This document shows positions 35,805 to 44,421 of a DNA stretch of 64,000 bases, piece by piece (position 1 is the stretch's first letter; every line of letters starts with the position of its first letter). The stretch is taken from contig CAMDGM010000012.1 of assembly GCA_945898015.1 (NCBI GenBank), forward strand, positions 1 to 64,000, given 5' to 3'. The notes beneath the pieces were generated by a model that had not been told where the DNA came from, ran no database searches, and was given only the letters and a program-made list of their open reading frames with translations. Source of the stretch: PVC group bacterium (GTDB lineage: Bacteria; Verrucomicrobiota; Kiritimatiellia; CAIKKV01). The translations under genes were made by a program, and so were the position numbers.

Positions 35805-37406
35805 ATGAATGGAAAAACCTGGGTGGATGGCCATTCGACCACGGTGGAATGGGAGGCGTTGGCCCGGCCTGTAGCCGTGCTGCCGCTGGGTTCCTTTGAG
35901 CAGCATGGCCCTCACTTGCCCGTGGCATTGGACACGATTCAGGCCGAGTATTTTGCCCGGGTCACAGCCCGTGAAATCGGGGGCGCCTTGCTTCCCGCGT
36001 TGCCGGTATGCCAATGTTTTGAGCACAGCGGGTTTCGGGGCAGTATCGGGCTGAGACCTGAAACAGCCATGGCCGTGATTCGCGATCTTGCCGATTCCCT
36101 GGAAGGCCAGCATTTCAAGAGGTTGGTGATCGTGAATGGGCATGGAGGAAATTTTTCCATCGGCCCTGTTGTGCGGGATATAAACAGGCAAGATCGGGCG
36201 CTTAAGATTCTACTTTTGGATTGGTGGGTCTTTGACACTTCGGCCGAGGGTGCGGAGCTTCAAAACCGAAGTGTTCATGCCGACGGCGCGGAAACGTCGG
36301 TTGCGCTGGCCCTGTGTCCGGAACTGGTTCGGGATTATTCCGCTCTTCTCCCCGACGCATCCGCGTGGCCTGTGGAACGATTCGATTTGAATCACTTCGG
36401 GATGGGTGTGTTGCGGCCGCCGGGTTATTGGGGGGATCCGCGTGAATCCTCCGCCGGAGCCGGCCGGGCAATTGTCAAATCGATCGAGTTGAACTTAGTG
36501 GCCGCAGTCCGCGCTCGGCTGGACTGGCTCGATGCCCGGCCCGATTATGCGGGAGCCGGTCGCGTGATTCTGCGGACGCTGGAAAGGTGGGATTTGCGGG
36601 ATTGCCTGGGTTTGGCCCGGGCGGCGGGATGGAACCAACGGCTTGAGGATTGGCAGCTGGTCCACACGCTTTCGCCGGGGGGGATGTTTGTGGCGGCGCA
36701 TAACGGTGCCGTGATCGGCACGGCGGCCACTGTGAATTATGCGAATCAGGTGAGTTGGATTGCGATGGTACTGGTGGATCCTGCCATGCGCCGGCGGGGT
36801 ATAGCGTCGCAGCTCATGCGGGCTTCACTGGACACATTGGCCGCCTGCGAGACTGTGAAACTGGATGCGACGCCCGCCGGCCGCGAGGTTTACCGGAAGC
36901 TGGGGTTTGTTGACGAGTATGAGGTGAGTCGGTTGATGATTTCGTCAATTCCCTCCATGCCTTCGGGAGAAGCGCGGATCCGGCCCATGACGGAGGCTGA
37001 TTTGTCGGCGGTGGTCGAACTGGATGCCCGGGTGTTCGGTGTGCCGCGGGACGACCTGATGGATCGGCTTCAGAAGATGGCCCCGGAGTATGCGTTTGTA
37101 GCGGAAGGGCCGCAGGGGTTGGATGGGTTTTGCCTGGGCCGGCATGGCGCGAATTTTGAATACCTCGGGCCGATGACAGCCAAGGACGGGACGGTTGCCC
37201 GGGCGCTGGCGGGGGCGGTGTTTGGCGCTTTCCGAGGCCGCGCGGCGTTGATTGATGTGCCCGCAGCTCAACAGGAGTGGCAGGATTGGCTGAAGGCTTT
37301 GGGTTTTTCTGAACAGCGGACTTTTGTTCGCATGTTCAAGGGGCCGAATCGATTCCCGGGCTGTTTGGGTTCGATTTTTGGCATTGCCGGCCCTGAATTC
37401 GGATAA
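35805..37406 (+). CDS. Creatininase-family amidohydrolase fused to two GNAT domains
   Basis: Residues 1-245 of this 533-residue protein are a creatininase-type metal amidohydrolase: LGSFEQHGPHLPVALDT carries E, H and D ligands, and VNGHGGN and ADGAETSVAL complete the site. Members open amide rings, such as creatinine or formamide intermediates. A first GNAT acetyltransferase (about 250-385) has the acetyl-CoA loop RRRGIASQL and the end KLGFVDEYEV. A second GNAT-like domain (about 390-530, IRPMTEADLSAVVELDARVF) resembles Acetyltransf_18. An amide-opening enzyme fused to an acetylase could free and then cap an amine (inference). ATG 35805 follows GGAGCGGAGG. Confidence 0.88.
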   Translation: MNGKTWVDGHSTTVEWEALARPVAVLPLGSFEQHGPHLPVALDTIQAEYFARVTAREIGGALLPALPVCQCFEHSGFRGSIGLRPETAMAVIRDLADSLEGQHFKRLVIVNGHGGNFSIGPVVRDINRQDRALKILLLDWWVFDTSAEGAELQNRSVHADGAETSVALALCPELVRDYSALLPDASAWPVERFDLNHFGMGVLRPPGYWGDPRESSAGAGRAIVKSIELNLVAAVRARLDWLDARPDYAGAGRVILRTLERWDLRDCLGLARAAGWNQRLEDWQLVHTLSPGGMFVAAHNGAVIGTAATVNYANQVSWIAMVLVDPAMRRRGIASQLMRASLDTLAACETVKLDATPAGREVYRKLGFVDEYEVSRLMISSIPSMPSGEARIRPMTEADLSAVVELDARVFGVPRDDLMDRLQKMAPEYAFVAEGPQGLDGFCLGRHGANFEYLGPMTAKDGTVARALAGAVFGAFRGRAALIDVPAAQQEWQDWLKALGFSEQRTFVRMFKGPNRFPGCLGSIFGIAGPEFG

Positions 37407-37415
37407 GCCGGAGCG

Positions 37416-38414
37416 TTAGTGGTTCTCCGGCGGCAGGCTAATACGCAACACCTCAGCGATCCCTTGGGTGGGGCGGATTGTGTAAGCCGGGATTGCCGCG
37501 GGCACCAGTGCGGTGGTTCCGGCAGGAAGGTCTATTTCGATCTCACTTCCCCGGATGTGAAGGCCTCCGGAGATCGTGAACAAGGCGTGGAAGGTGTCGC
37601 CGGCATGGCGGACGTTGAGCGGTTCATGCAGGGTCAGCTCTTCCATCTTGAAATAGGGGCAGGCCACCCGGTCGCGGATCCGGTTGGCGCCTGGCGATTG
37701 TTCCGGCCCCGGCGTTGTCAGCGCGGATGCGGTGTCGTTCCATTGTATGATGCGCATCGCCTGGTCGATATGTAGGTCGCGGGGCTTTCCGTCGATCCCT
37801 GTGCGGTTCCAGTCGAACACGCGATAGGTGGTGTTGGAGCTTTGCTGCACTTCCAGGATCAGGCAGCCCGCGCCGACGGCGTGAACCCGTCCGCCGGGAA
37901 TGAAGAGAAGATCGCCGCGTGTGACGGGAATTTGGCGCAGAAGGTCGGGAATGGTGCCCATATCGAGGGCGGCCCGGAACGTGTCGGGCGTGACGCCCGG
38001 TTGGAGGCCCGCCCAGACTGAGGCGTCGGGTTCAGCTTCGAGGATATACCAGCATTCCGTCTTGGCTTCACCCCCGTGCCGGCGTGCGGAGTCGTTGTCG
38101 GGATGCACTTGGACACTGAGTCGGTCGGCGGCGTCAAGGATCTTGATAAGAAGCGGAAAAGAGGTCGCATCGCGACCGGTCATGGCACGGCCGTAGTCGT
38201 GCATGAGGGCGTGCAGGGTTTGTCCGGCATAGGGGCCCGAGGCGACGGCGCTCATGCCATCGGGATGATCGGAAAGTTCCCACGATTCGGCGTAGCACGG
38301 CAAATCAGGAGTCGAGGTTCGCCCCAATCGTTCAGGCAGGCGAGTGCCGCCCCAGACGTAGGGCTTATAAACCGGGAGGAAGGTCAGAATGTCAGGCTGA
38401 AAGGGGGGTGGCAT
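37416..38414 (-). CDS. manA: Mannose-6-phosphate isomerase, class I
   Basis: ManA interconverts mannose 6-phosphate and fructose 6-phosphate. This 332-residue type I isomerase has the N-terminal YKPYVWGGTRLPERLG, the zinc-binding VQVHPDNDSARRHGGEAKTE segment with the H and E ligands, and PGGRVHAVGAG, in the expected order. The protein is on the short side for the type but in the range of Bacillus-type ManA. It lies 20 bases downstream of the PD-(D/E)XK nuclease gene on the same strand. It may feed mannose into glycolysis or supply mannose for polymers. Confidence 0.92.
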   Translation of the reverse strand: MPPPFQPDILTFLPVYKPYVWGGTRLPERLGRTSTPDLPCYAESWELSDHPDGMSAVASGPYAGQTLHALMHDYGRAMTGRDATSFPLLIKILDAADRLSVQVHPDNDSARRHGGEAKTECWYILEAEPDASVWAGLQPGVTPDTFRAALDMGTIPDLLRQIPVTRGDLLFIPGGRVHAVGAGCLILEVQQSSNTTYRVFDWNRTGIDGKPRDLHIDQAMRIIQWNDTASALTTPGPEQSPGANRIRDRVACPYFKMEELTLHEPLNVRHAGDTFHALFTISGGLHIRGSEIEIDLPAGTTALVPAAIPAYTIRPTQGIAEVLRISLPPENH

Positions 38415-38434
38415 GGTGGGGGTAGACGGTGTCG

Positions 38435-39400
38435 TTAGGCGGTGTCAGGGTGATAGTCGGGATCCTTGCGGCAAAGTTCCAGAAAGTTGCATAGGCGGCA
38501 GCAACGGTAGTCCAGGGTCAGGTCCCAGTCTTCCTGGGGAAGGGGGCGGTTGCGGGCGATGTCGCCATCCACCAGGTAGTCGGCCATCTCGGTGACAGAG
38601 TCCGCGATGCGGGTCTTGATGGAATCGAGATCGGACTCGGTCAGGGCAAGTTGGCGGACGGTTCCCTCGGCCAGGTATTCAATGAATATATCCACCTGCC
38701 CGGGGTTGAAGCCGTGCTTGACCTGGGCCCAGAGGCCGTACAGTTTGAGCTGGGCCGCGTGGGATTCCTTGGCTTTTCCGGCTTTCCAGTCGTGGATGTG
38801 AAGGCGGTCGCCTTCCCGGTAGACATAATCCGGGATGGCATAGATTTTCATGCCGTTGAAGTCGAACGATTCAGGGTCTCCGCCGGAGCCGATCACGGCC
38901 ACGCGGATTTCCTGAACGGGGCTGACCTTGGCGAGGCGGGGAAGGACGGTTTCCATGAAATGGCTGATGCAGGTGCGTGCCTGGGCCTTGACGGCCTCCA
39001 TGATCTCGTTTTCGCGGCCGGGCGGCCAGTCTTGATAGTAGTGCTCGCGAAGGCAGATGTGTTTCTTGGGATTCTGGAGAAAGAGTTTTTTCCGTGATTC
39101 GGTCCAGGCTCGGATGAGATGGGGGCGGGCCCCGTGTTCATAGGCCTCGTCCACGGTCACGGAGACGCCGGCCTGGTGGCGGCGGAGCGCCCACATGACG
39201 GCATCTTCCACGGCGCGGCCGAGGACGGACCAGGCGTTATCCATTTTGCCGAGCCGGTAGGCGTCTTTCTGGAGCGGGGTGGCCTCGGGGCTCCAACCGC
39301 CCCACATGGCGTATTTGGCCCAGAATCGTTTTCGGCGGCAGAGATCGAAATCTTCCGCCGCGCTGAATGACCATGAAAACGTGTTGACCAGATCCGCCAT
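38435..39400 (-). CDS. PD-(D/E)XK nuclease with Cas4/AddB-type iron-sulfur cysteines
   Basis: This 321-residue protein has the nuclease core IPDYVYREGDRLHIHDWKAG, in which GxxD-like, D and K residues of the PD-(D/E)XK fold are readable at about residues 210-232. A single cysteine at C21 and a C-terminal cluster, C301-x2-C304-x5-C310 with an adjacent C300, match the four-cysteine 4Fe-4S site of AddB, Cas4 and Dna2-like nucleases. It is free-standing: no helicase domain and no CRISPR array lie nearby. It probably trims or resects DNA ends in repair or defence (inference). It has a well-formed promoter and precedes manA. Confidence 0.8.
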   Translation of the reverse strand: MADLVNTFSWSFSAAEDFDLCRRKRFWAKYAMWGGWSPEATPLQKDAYRLGKMDNAWSVLGRAVEDAVMWALRRHQAGVSVTVDEAYEHGARPHLIRAWTESRKKLFLQNPKKHICLREHYYQDWPPGRENEIMEAVKAQARTCISHFMETVLPRLAKVSPVQEIRVAVIGSGGDPESFDFNGMKIYAIPDYVYREGDRLHIHDWKAGKAKESHAAQLKLYGLWAQVKHGFNPGQVDIFIEYLAEGTVRQLALTESDLDSIKTRIADSVTEMADYLVDGDIARNRPLPQEDWDLTLDYRCCRLCNFLELCRKDPDYHPDTA

Positions 39401-39423
39401 GCCTGTGACCTTTTGTTGCGCGC

Positions 39424-39452
39424 ATTGTATCGTGGCGCACAGGGGTCGGCAA
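39424..39452 (-). promoter_or_regulatory. Sigma70-type promoter for the PD-(D/E)XK nuclease
   Basis: On the minus strand TTGCCG (39447-39452), a 17-base spacer, then TACAAT (39424-39429). The start codon at 39400 is 24 bases downstream, with AAAGG in front. This separates the nuclease-manA pair from the kinase gene upstream. Confidence 0.65.
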
Positions 39453-39459
39453 GGGTGTT

Positions 39460-40695
39460 CTATGCGGTTTTTGTGTCGGGGTCGGGCGGGTTCATGATGC
39501 CTTGCAGTGTCAGGGCCAGTTCATTCCGTGAAAAGGGTTTCTGGAGGAAATGGATGCCTTCTTCCAGAACGCCTTGAGGGGCGAGAATGTTGGCTGAAAA
39601 GCCGGACATGAACACGCATTGGATGGCGGGGTGCAGGGCGCGAATTCGCTCCGCCAGTTGTCGTCCGTTCATCGTTGGCATGACGACATCGGTGAGCAGC
39701 AGGTGGATGATCCCGGGATGATCTTGTGTCAGGCGCAAGGCTTCTTCCGGGGATTCAGCGGCGAGTACGGTGTAGCCAAATTTCTCGAGGTTCCGGCGCA
39801 AGATGAGGCCGATGGTCTTTTCGTCTTCCACAAGCAGGACGGTTTTCTGGTTGCCGCAATGGGGCGTGGTCAGGCGGGTCGCGACGGGTTTGGCGGGCGT
39901 GGATTCGGAGCATGGCAGGAACAGGGTGAACGTCGACCCCTGTTCCGGTTTGCTGGTGACGGCGATAAAGCCATTGTTCTGCTTGACGATGCCGTACACG
40001 GTGGCCAGGTTTAGCCCCGTGTTCTTGCCGCCGCAGTCGGGTGTGAAGAACGGCTCGAAGATGTGCGGCAGGATGTCTGGATCAACGCCGCAGCCGTTGT
40101 CGCTCACCGCGAGCGACACATAGTCGCCCGTGGGGATCCCGGCGTGAGCCGCGTGGTCGCCGGTGAAGGAGTGGTTTTTCGTTTCGACGGTCACGGTTCC
40201 GCCTTGGGCGAGGTTGTCCCGGGCGTTGACGCACAAGCTGGCCAGAATCTGGTTGATTTGAAGCGGGTCCATCGTGACGGATTTCAGGCTGTGCTCCGGT
40301 TGCCAGTGAATGCGGATGTCCTTGCCGATGATTCGCTTGATCAGCGTGAGCATGCTTTCCACGGTCTCGTTCAGGCTTAAGATGGCGGGCTTAATCGTCT
40401 GCCGGCGGGAAAAGGCCAGGAGTTGTCGTGTCACCAGGGCGGCGTGCTCGGCGGCTTCCCGGATTTCTTCCAGGGTGTCACGGCCGGGACTGTCCAGCGG
40501 CAAATCTTCCAGTCCCTGCTCCACCTTGCCCAGAATGGTTTGGAGGCGGTTATTGAAGTCGTGCGCCAATCCGCCCGCCAAGCGACCGATCATTTCCATA
40601 TTCTGGTCTTGCAGATGGAGGGTGTTGAACGGTGTGCTTGTGTCGGGAATTGGCGGGCAATCAGCGTTTTTACGGGTGTCGTCCTTCAATGTCAT
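39460..40695 (-). CDS. Soluble hybrid histidine kinase with receiver
   Basis: This 411-residue cytoplasmic kinase has HisKA with GRLAGGLAHDFNNRL (H near residue 45), an HATPase at about 145-265 (DNGCGVDPD, EPFFTPD) and a C-terminal receiver at about 288-405 (LLVEDEKTIG, LTDVVMPTMNG, LQKPF). There is no input domain, so the signal must come from a partner. The upstream coiled-coil gene (40712-41389), 16 bases away, could be that partner. The site AAAGG precedes ATG 40695. Its receiver has no output domain attached. Confidence 0.9.
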   Translation of the reverse strand: MTLKDDTRKNADCPPIPDTSTPFNTLHLQDQNMEMIGRLAGGLAHDFNNRLQTILGKVEQGLEDLPLDSPGRDTLEEIREAAEHAALVTRQLLAFSRRQTIKPAILSLNETVESMLTLIKRIIGKDIRIHWQPEHSLKSVTMDPLQINQILASLCVNARDNLAQGGTVTVETKNHSFTGDHAAHAGIPTGDYVSLAVSDNGCGVDPDILPHIFEPFFTPDCGGKNTGLNLATVYGIVKQNNGFIAVTSKPEQGSTFTLFLPCSESTPAKPVATRLTTPHCGNQKTVLLVEDEKTIGLILRRNLEKFGYTVLAAESPEEALRLTQDHPGIIHLLLTDVVMPTMNGRQLAERIRALHPAIQCVFMSGFSANILAPQGVLEEGIHFLQKPFSRNELALTLQGIMNPPDPDTKTA

Positions 40696-40711
40696 GCCAG
40701 GCCTTTGTGGG

Positions 40712-41389
40712 TTAGAGGGAGCGATGCTTGTTTCGCACGTCTTGTGCCTGTTTTGCGGCCTCCGCTGCCGCCTCCGCCGCTGCTGCGGCCTCCGCCCGGG
40801 CTTTCCACGCCCGCGCCGTTGCGTTGGCTTCCTCGGCCTCTGCCTTGAATTCGGCCTTCAACGTTGTCAGCGCCCTTCTCTTCCAGGCCTGTGGGTCAGC
40901 CTCGTCCTCTTCGGATTCGAGTGCTTGCGCCATGGCGGCCGCTTGCTCGGCCCGTGTCCGGCTCTTTTTTATTCGCGCATCCGCCTCTGCTTCCATGGCT
41001 TCTTCGTCCGCTTCCGCCGCCCGAGCCCGAGCTTTCCAAGCCCGTTCATCGGCTTCCGCCTCTTCCTCGGTTTTAGTTAATTGAGCCATCGCCAAAGTGG
41101 CTGCGTGTTCTGCTTTCGTCTGCGTCTTCTTTGCCCGAGCCGCCAGCCAGGCAGCCACCCAAGCCACCCCTGAGGAATGTTTTTCCAGTGCCGCGGCCTT
41201 GGTCGCCGCCCATTCTGCCTCTGTTGCGGCTGTCCGGGCCGCGGCTTTCAGCGCCAGCACCCGCCGTTCCATCTGTTCGATGTATTCCTGTTTCCGCGTC
41301 ATCGCTGAACGTACGACCGCAGATCCGGCTTGTGCCCAAATCCAGGCTGAGGCTCGAGACCAGAATGCGGATATGAGCGTAAAATCCAT
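40712..41389 (-). CDS. Alanine-rich coiled-coil protein of unknown function
   Basis: I do not recognise this 225-residue protein. From residue 30 on it is dominated by Ala, Glu, Lys, Arg and Trp, with a recurring AWKARA/AWKRRA motif (around 115, 166, 195) and long heptad-like stretches, so a continuous helical coiled coil is likely. The first 30 residues are more hydrophobic and could form a membrane or docking helix. A promoter at 41431-41460 and the 16-base gap to a hybrid kinase gene support expression and a functional link. Ribosome binding at 41389 is weak, and a later ATG at 41302 is possible. Antisense open frames are a GC effect. Confidence 0.6.
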   Translation of the reverse strand: MDFTLISAFWSRASAWIWAQAGSAVVRSAMTRKQEYIEQMERRVLALKAAARTAATEAEWAATKAAALEKHSSGVAWVAAWLAARAKKTQTKAEHAATLAMAQLTKTEEEAEADERAWKARARAAEADEEAMEAEADARIKKSRTRAEQAAAMAQALESEEDEADPQAWKRRALTTLKAEFKAEAEEANATARAWKARAEAAAAAEAAAEAAKQAQDVRNKHRSL

Positions 41390-41430
41390 GAGCGTTTTGA
41401 TTTCCCCTTTTTATGTGGTGCGCAATAAAC

Positions 41431-41460
41431 TTAATAGTCGTTGCCGGTGGCGCTTGGCAA
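41431..41460 (-). promoter_or_regulatory. Sigma70-type promoter for the coiled-coil/kinase pair
   Basis: On the minus strand TTGCCA (41455-41460), an 18-base spacer, then TATTAA (41431-41436). Together with 41610-41639 this makes 41390-41709 a divergent promoter region; nothing else was found in those 320 bases. Confidence 0.5.
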
Positions 41461-41609
41461 ATGGATATTGCGCATTTGTAAGTTCGCAAGCAAGGTGAAA
41501 GGGAGTAGGGAAATAAGTACAGCGAGATCTCGTTTTTGCTGGATTGAGAGAAGAGATCGTGCCTTGTATCGGCTTTATAACAATAACCATGCGTGCGCGG
41601 GGTTCATTC

Positions 41610-41639
41610 TTGACATTCAGGGGGTTTGGTCCGTTTAAT
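41610..41639 (+). promoter_or_regulatory. Sigma70-type promoter for the secreted beta-helix gene
   Basis: Consensus TTGACA (41610-41615), an 18-base spacer, and TTTAAT (41634-41639). The ATG at 41710 lies 71 bases further on, behind a GAGG. Confidence 0.6.
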
Positions 41640-41709
41640 GCTGTCAGTTATGTTTGAACGTCTGGTATTGATGGTTGTGGGTCGTAAGTTGGCAACCTTG
41701 AGGTGTCCC

Positions 41710-44421
41710 ATGCAGAAATGGATAGCGACGGGTTCTGTTCTTCTTTCGGTGATGGTGACGACGCAGGCGGCGGATTGGTATGTGGCGCCCACGGGGGGGG
41801 ACAGCCCGGGGAACGGGACGCTTCCCGCCACACCGTTTCAAACCATCGGATATGCCATTGACGCGGCTTCGGATGGCGACAGCCTTCATGTGGATTCCGG
41901 CACCTACAGCGAGTCGGACCTTTTTGTCAATAAGAGCCTCACGATTTCGGGAGCCGGTTCGGGCACGACGACGGTGGATGCCACTTTTTCCGGGGTGGTG
42001 TTTTTCCTGTATGGAGTAGGGAAGTCCATCGAAATTGAAGACCTGTCGATTATCAATGGTGGCGCCCGTGATGGAGGAGGCGTCCTATGCGTGGCGGCCA
42101 CGGCCGTTCTTCGGCGCTGTACGATTTCAGGCAATGTGTCGGCGGCTTATGGCGGCGGTGTTCGCAACCAGTACGGCGATTTGAGGGTGACGCAGTGTGT
42201 CTTGCGCGACAATCTCGCGGTGATGGCAGGCGGCGGCGCGTACGGCTGCGATCTGGACAGTACGCTGTTGGTGTACAACGTCTCTACCAATGGAGGCGGT
42301 GCCGCCCAGTGCACTCTTCGGAATTGCACGGTGGCCACGAATATGGCCGCTTCCGCGGGTGGAACGATCGACTGTGTGGCCTATAATTCGATTGTATATC
42401 ACAATGCGGCGAGTCTTGCGTCGGAGCCCTCGAATTATAAAAATACGGTGTTTTCGGATTCCTGCTCGTATCCGCTTCCGGAAGGGGTTGGCAATATCGA
42501 CGCCAATCCCATTTTTATTCATCCCGCATTCGATTTTCGCGAGTTTGTCACCTCGCCCTGCATCAACCGGGGGAATCCCGATTACGTGGCGGAACCGGGT
42601 GCGGTCGATCTCTACGGCGTCAATCGTCAACTTCACGACCTTCCCGACATGGGCGCGTCGGAATACACGTCGCATTTTGTTCCCGCGCGCATCCCCGTCA
42701 TTTCCGGAATGGTTGACTTTGGCTCCGTTTATGTGGGGTCCAATGCCACCCGGACGCTTTGGGTGCTCAATAAGGGGAATACGAATTTGACCGTCAGCGG
42801 ACTGCTGTCGCCGGCCAGCTTTTTCGCCACGATGGCGGACATGACGGTGGCTCCGGGCTCGTCTAATGCGATTTCGGTGGTCTTTACCCCCGTTCAGGCC
42901 GGCAGCACGTCGGGCGTTTTCCAGGTCTTGACGGATTTGACCTGGGGGGAATCGCAGGTGGCGGTCAGCGGCATCGGCGCCATTCCTCCGCCGTTGATCG
43001 GGGTGTCGCCTGTCTTGCTTAGCGTGACGGCGGTGGAGGGGGCTAATACATCCAATGAGGCTGTGACCGTGCTGAATGCAGCCGCCCGGGGCGAAATGAA
43101 TTTCACGGTGGTTTCGGATTCCGGATGGATTACTCCGGTTCCGGCATCCGGTGTCAGCACCGGCAACACCGTGGCGGTCACGTTCGTTTTCCGCGCCGAT
43201 ACGCTCGCGTATGGTTTCTATACGGGTAAGGTCACGGTCGCGAGCGCGGCGGCCAGCAACTCGCCACAGGTGGTCGAGGTGCGACTCAGGGTCCGGCCCG
43301 GACGGGCGCCCGGAAAGCCTGTGCCGATTACGCCGGTTCAGGGGAGCGTGGTGGCGATGACCAATGCGCTTGCCTTTCGATGGACTTCGGCCTCACGCGC
43401 CGAGCAGTATCAGGTTTGGATCGGAACGAACGGGTATTACTTCACCAATGCCTGGACCACGGGCGAATCGGCCACCAATGTCACGATTTCGGCCGGGTTC
43501 CGGACAGGTTCCTATATGTGGATGGTGGCGGGCTCCAACTGGCTGGGGTATGGAGCGTGGTCCACCACGGTTACGTTCACGGTGGTTCGCGAGGTGTCGC
43601 CCACCGGCGGCGCCATTCTGCCAGTGGGGACGGCTCCGTCGCTCCGATGGACGGAAACGCCGGGAGTCACCGGCTATCACTTGGTTATCCAGCAATATGA
43701 CAAGGCGGGTGCGCAATGGCTGGATTACCGGACGACGAACGGTCTTTCGCCGGCTGGTTTGTGGGTGCCTGCCGCGGCTTTTCCAAAGGGCAGTTACCGG
43801 TGGCGGCTGCAGGAGCTGGATGGCGGCGTGTGGTCGGCGTGGGGGGGCTGGGCCTATTTCCAGATCGCCCTGCCCGCCTTCCCGGCAACGAGCGCGCCGG
43901 CTAGCCCGTTGTATTATTGGAAAAACGTTTCTTTCCAGTGGGGAAGCGTCTCCAATGCCACCGCTTATCAGCTTGCCATCCTGACGGGAGGGGCCCTGTA
44001 TTTTGCCGGTCCCTGGCAAAGCGAGCGTGATGCCAGCGTGCTGCTCCAGTCGTTTCCGGCGACGTATCAATGGCATGTGCGGGCCCGGAATTTGTCCGGA
44101 ATCGGGGCCTGGTCCCCTCTAGTCAAGCTGGTTCGCAAGCCATTGGGCAATGTTTCCGGCCTTTCGCCGAACGGGCTTATTCTCCCTCAAGGCGCACTCG
44201 TCACGTTCTCCTGGAATTCGGTTCCCGGGGCCACGAAATTCGATTTGGCGTTGTGGCGTGGAGGAAAAGTGATTTCGACGTATCGTTTGCAGGGTGTCGA
44301 AGTCCGGACGTACACCGCGTCACTTCCGCTGAGTCGGGGAAGTTATCAGTGGCAGATGCGCCCCGGAAATAGCGATGGATGGGGAGCGTGGTCCGCGCAG
44401 GCCGCATTTTTGATTCAATGA
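41710..44421 (+). CDS. Large secreted beta-helix protein with Ig-like and fibronectin-like domains
   Basis: This 903-residue exported protein has a signal peptide at 1-21 (VTTQA/ADW). It carries a right-handed parallel beta-helix (about 24-300), an ASPM/HYDIN-like Ig domain (about 335-425, VDFGSVYVGS), a BACON-like domain (about 430-527, DSGWITPVPASG) and four fibronectin-III-like repeats of about 90 residues (530-903, each opening with a P/G-rich strand and an FRW or FSW motif). There is no LPXTG, PEP-CTERM or autotransporter barrel. It probably binds polysaccharide or sits on the cell surface. It is coupled by ATGA to the M28 lipoprotein gene. Confidence 0.85.
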   Translation: MQKWIATGSVLLSVMVTTQAADWYVAPTGGDSPGNGTLPATPFQTIGYAIDAASDGDSLHVDSGTYSESDLFVNKSLTISGAGSGTTTVDATFSGVVFFLYGVGKSIEIEDLSIINGGARDGGGVLCVAATAVLRRCTISGNVSAAYGGGVRNQYGDLRVTQCVLRDNLAVMAGGGAYGCDLDSTLLVYNVSTNGGGAAQCTLRNCTVATNMAASAGGTIDCVAYNSIVYHNAASLASEPSNYKNTVFSDSCSYPLPEGVGNIDANPIFIHPAFDFREFVTSPCINRGNPDYVAEPGAVDLYGVNRQLHDLPDMGASEYTSHFVPARIPVISGMVDFGSVYVGSNATRTLWVLNKGNTNLTVSGLLSPASFFATMADMTVAPGSSNAISVVFTPVQAGSTSGVFQVLTDLTWGESQVAVSGIGAIPPPLIGVSPVLLSVTAVEGANTSNEAVTVLNAAARGEMNFTVVSDSGWITPVPASGVSTGNTVAVTFVFRADTLAYGFYTGKVTVASAAASNSPQVVEVRLRVRPGRAPGKPVPITPVQGSVVAMTNALAFRWTSASRAEQYQVWIGTNGYYFTNAWTTGESATNVTISAGFRTGSYMWMVAGSNWLGYGAWSTTVTFTVVREVSPTGGAILPVGTAPSLRWTETPGVTGYHLVIQQYDKAGAQWLDYRTTNGLSPAGLWVPAAAFPKGSYRWRLQELDGGVWSAWGGWAYFQIALPAFPATSAPASPLYYWKNVSFQWGSVSNATAYQLAILTGGALYFAGPWQSERDASVLLQSFPATYQWHVRARNLSGIGAWSPLVKLVRKPLGNVSGLSPNGLILPQGALVTFSWNSVPGATKFDLALWRGGKVISTYRLQGVEVRTYTASLPLSRGSYQWQMRPGNSDGWGAWSAQAAFLIQ

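Noticed and set aside
35616-36191. N-terminal extension of the aldo/keto reductase
   Set aside because: It runs antisense through the creatininase gene and has no family similarity. Reductase homology begins at MLTRPLGKTG (35615).
38435-39400. Reading the nuclease as Cas4 and looking for a CRISPR locus
   Set aside because: No direct-repeat array or other cas gene is in the window. Cas4-like cysteines also occur in AddB and other repair nucleases.
41441-41638. 65-codon frame between the coiled-coil gene and the beta-helix gene
   Set aside because: It spans the promoter of the beta-helix gene, lacks a ribosome-binding site and shows no known motif.
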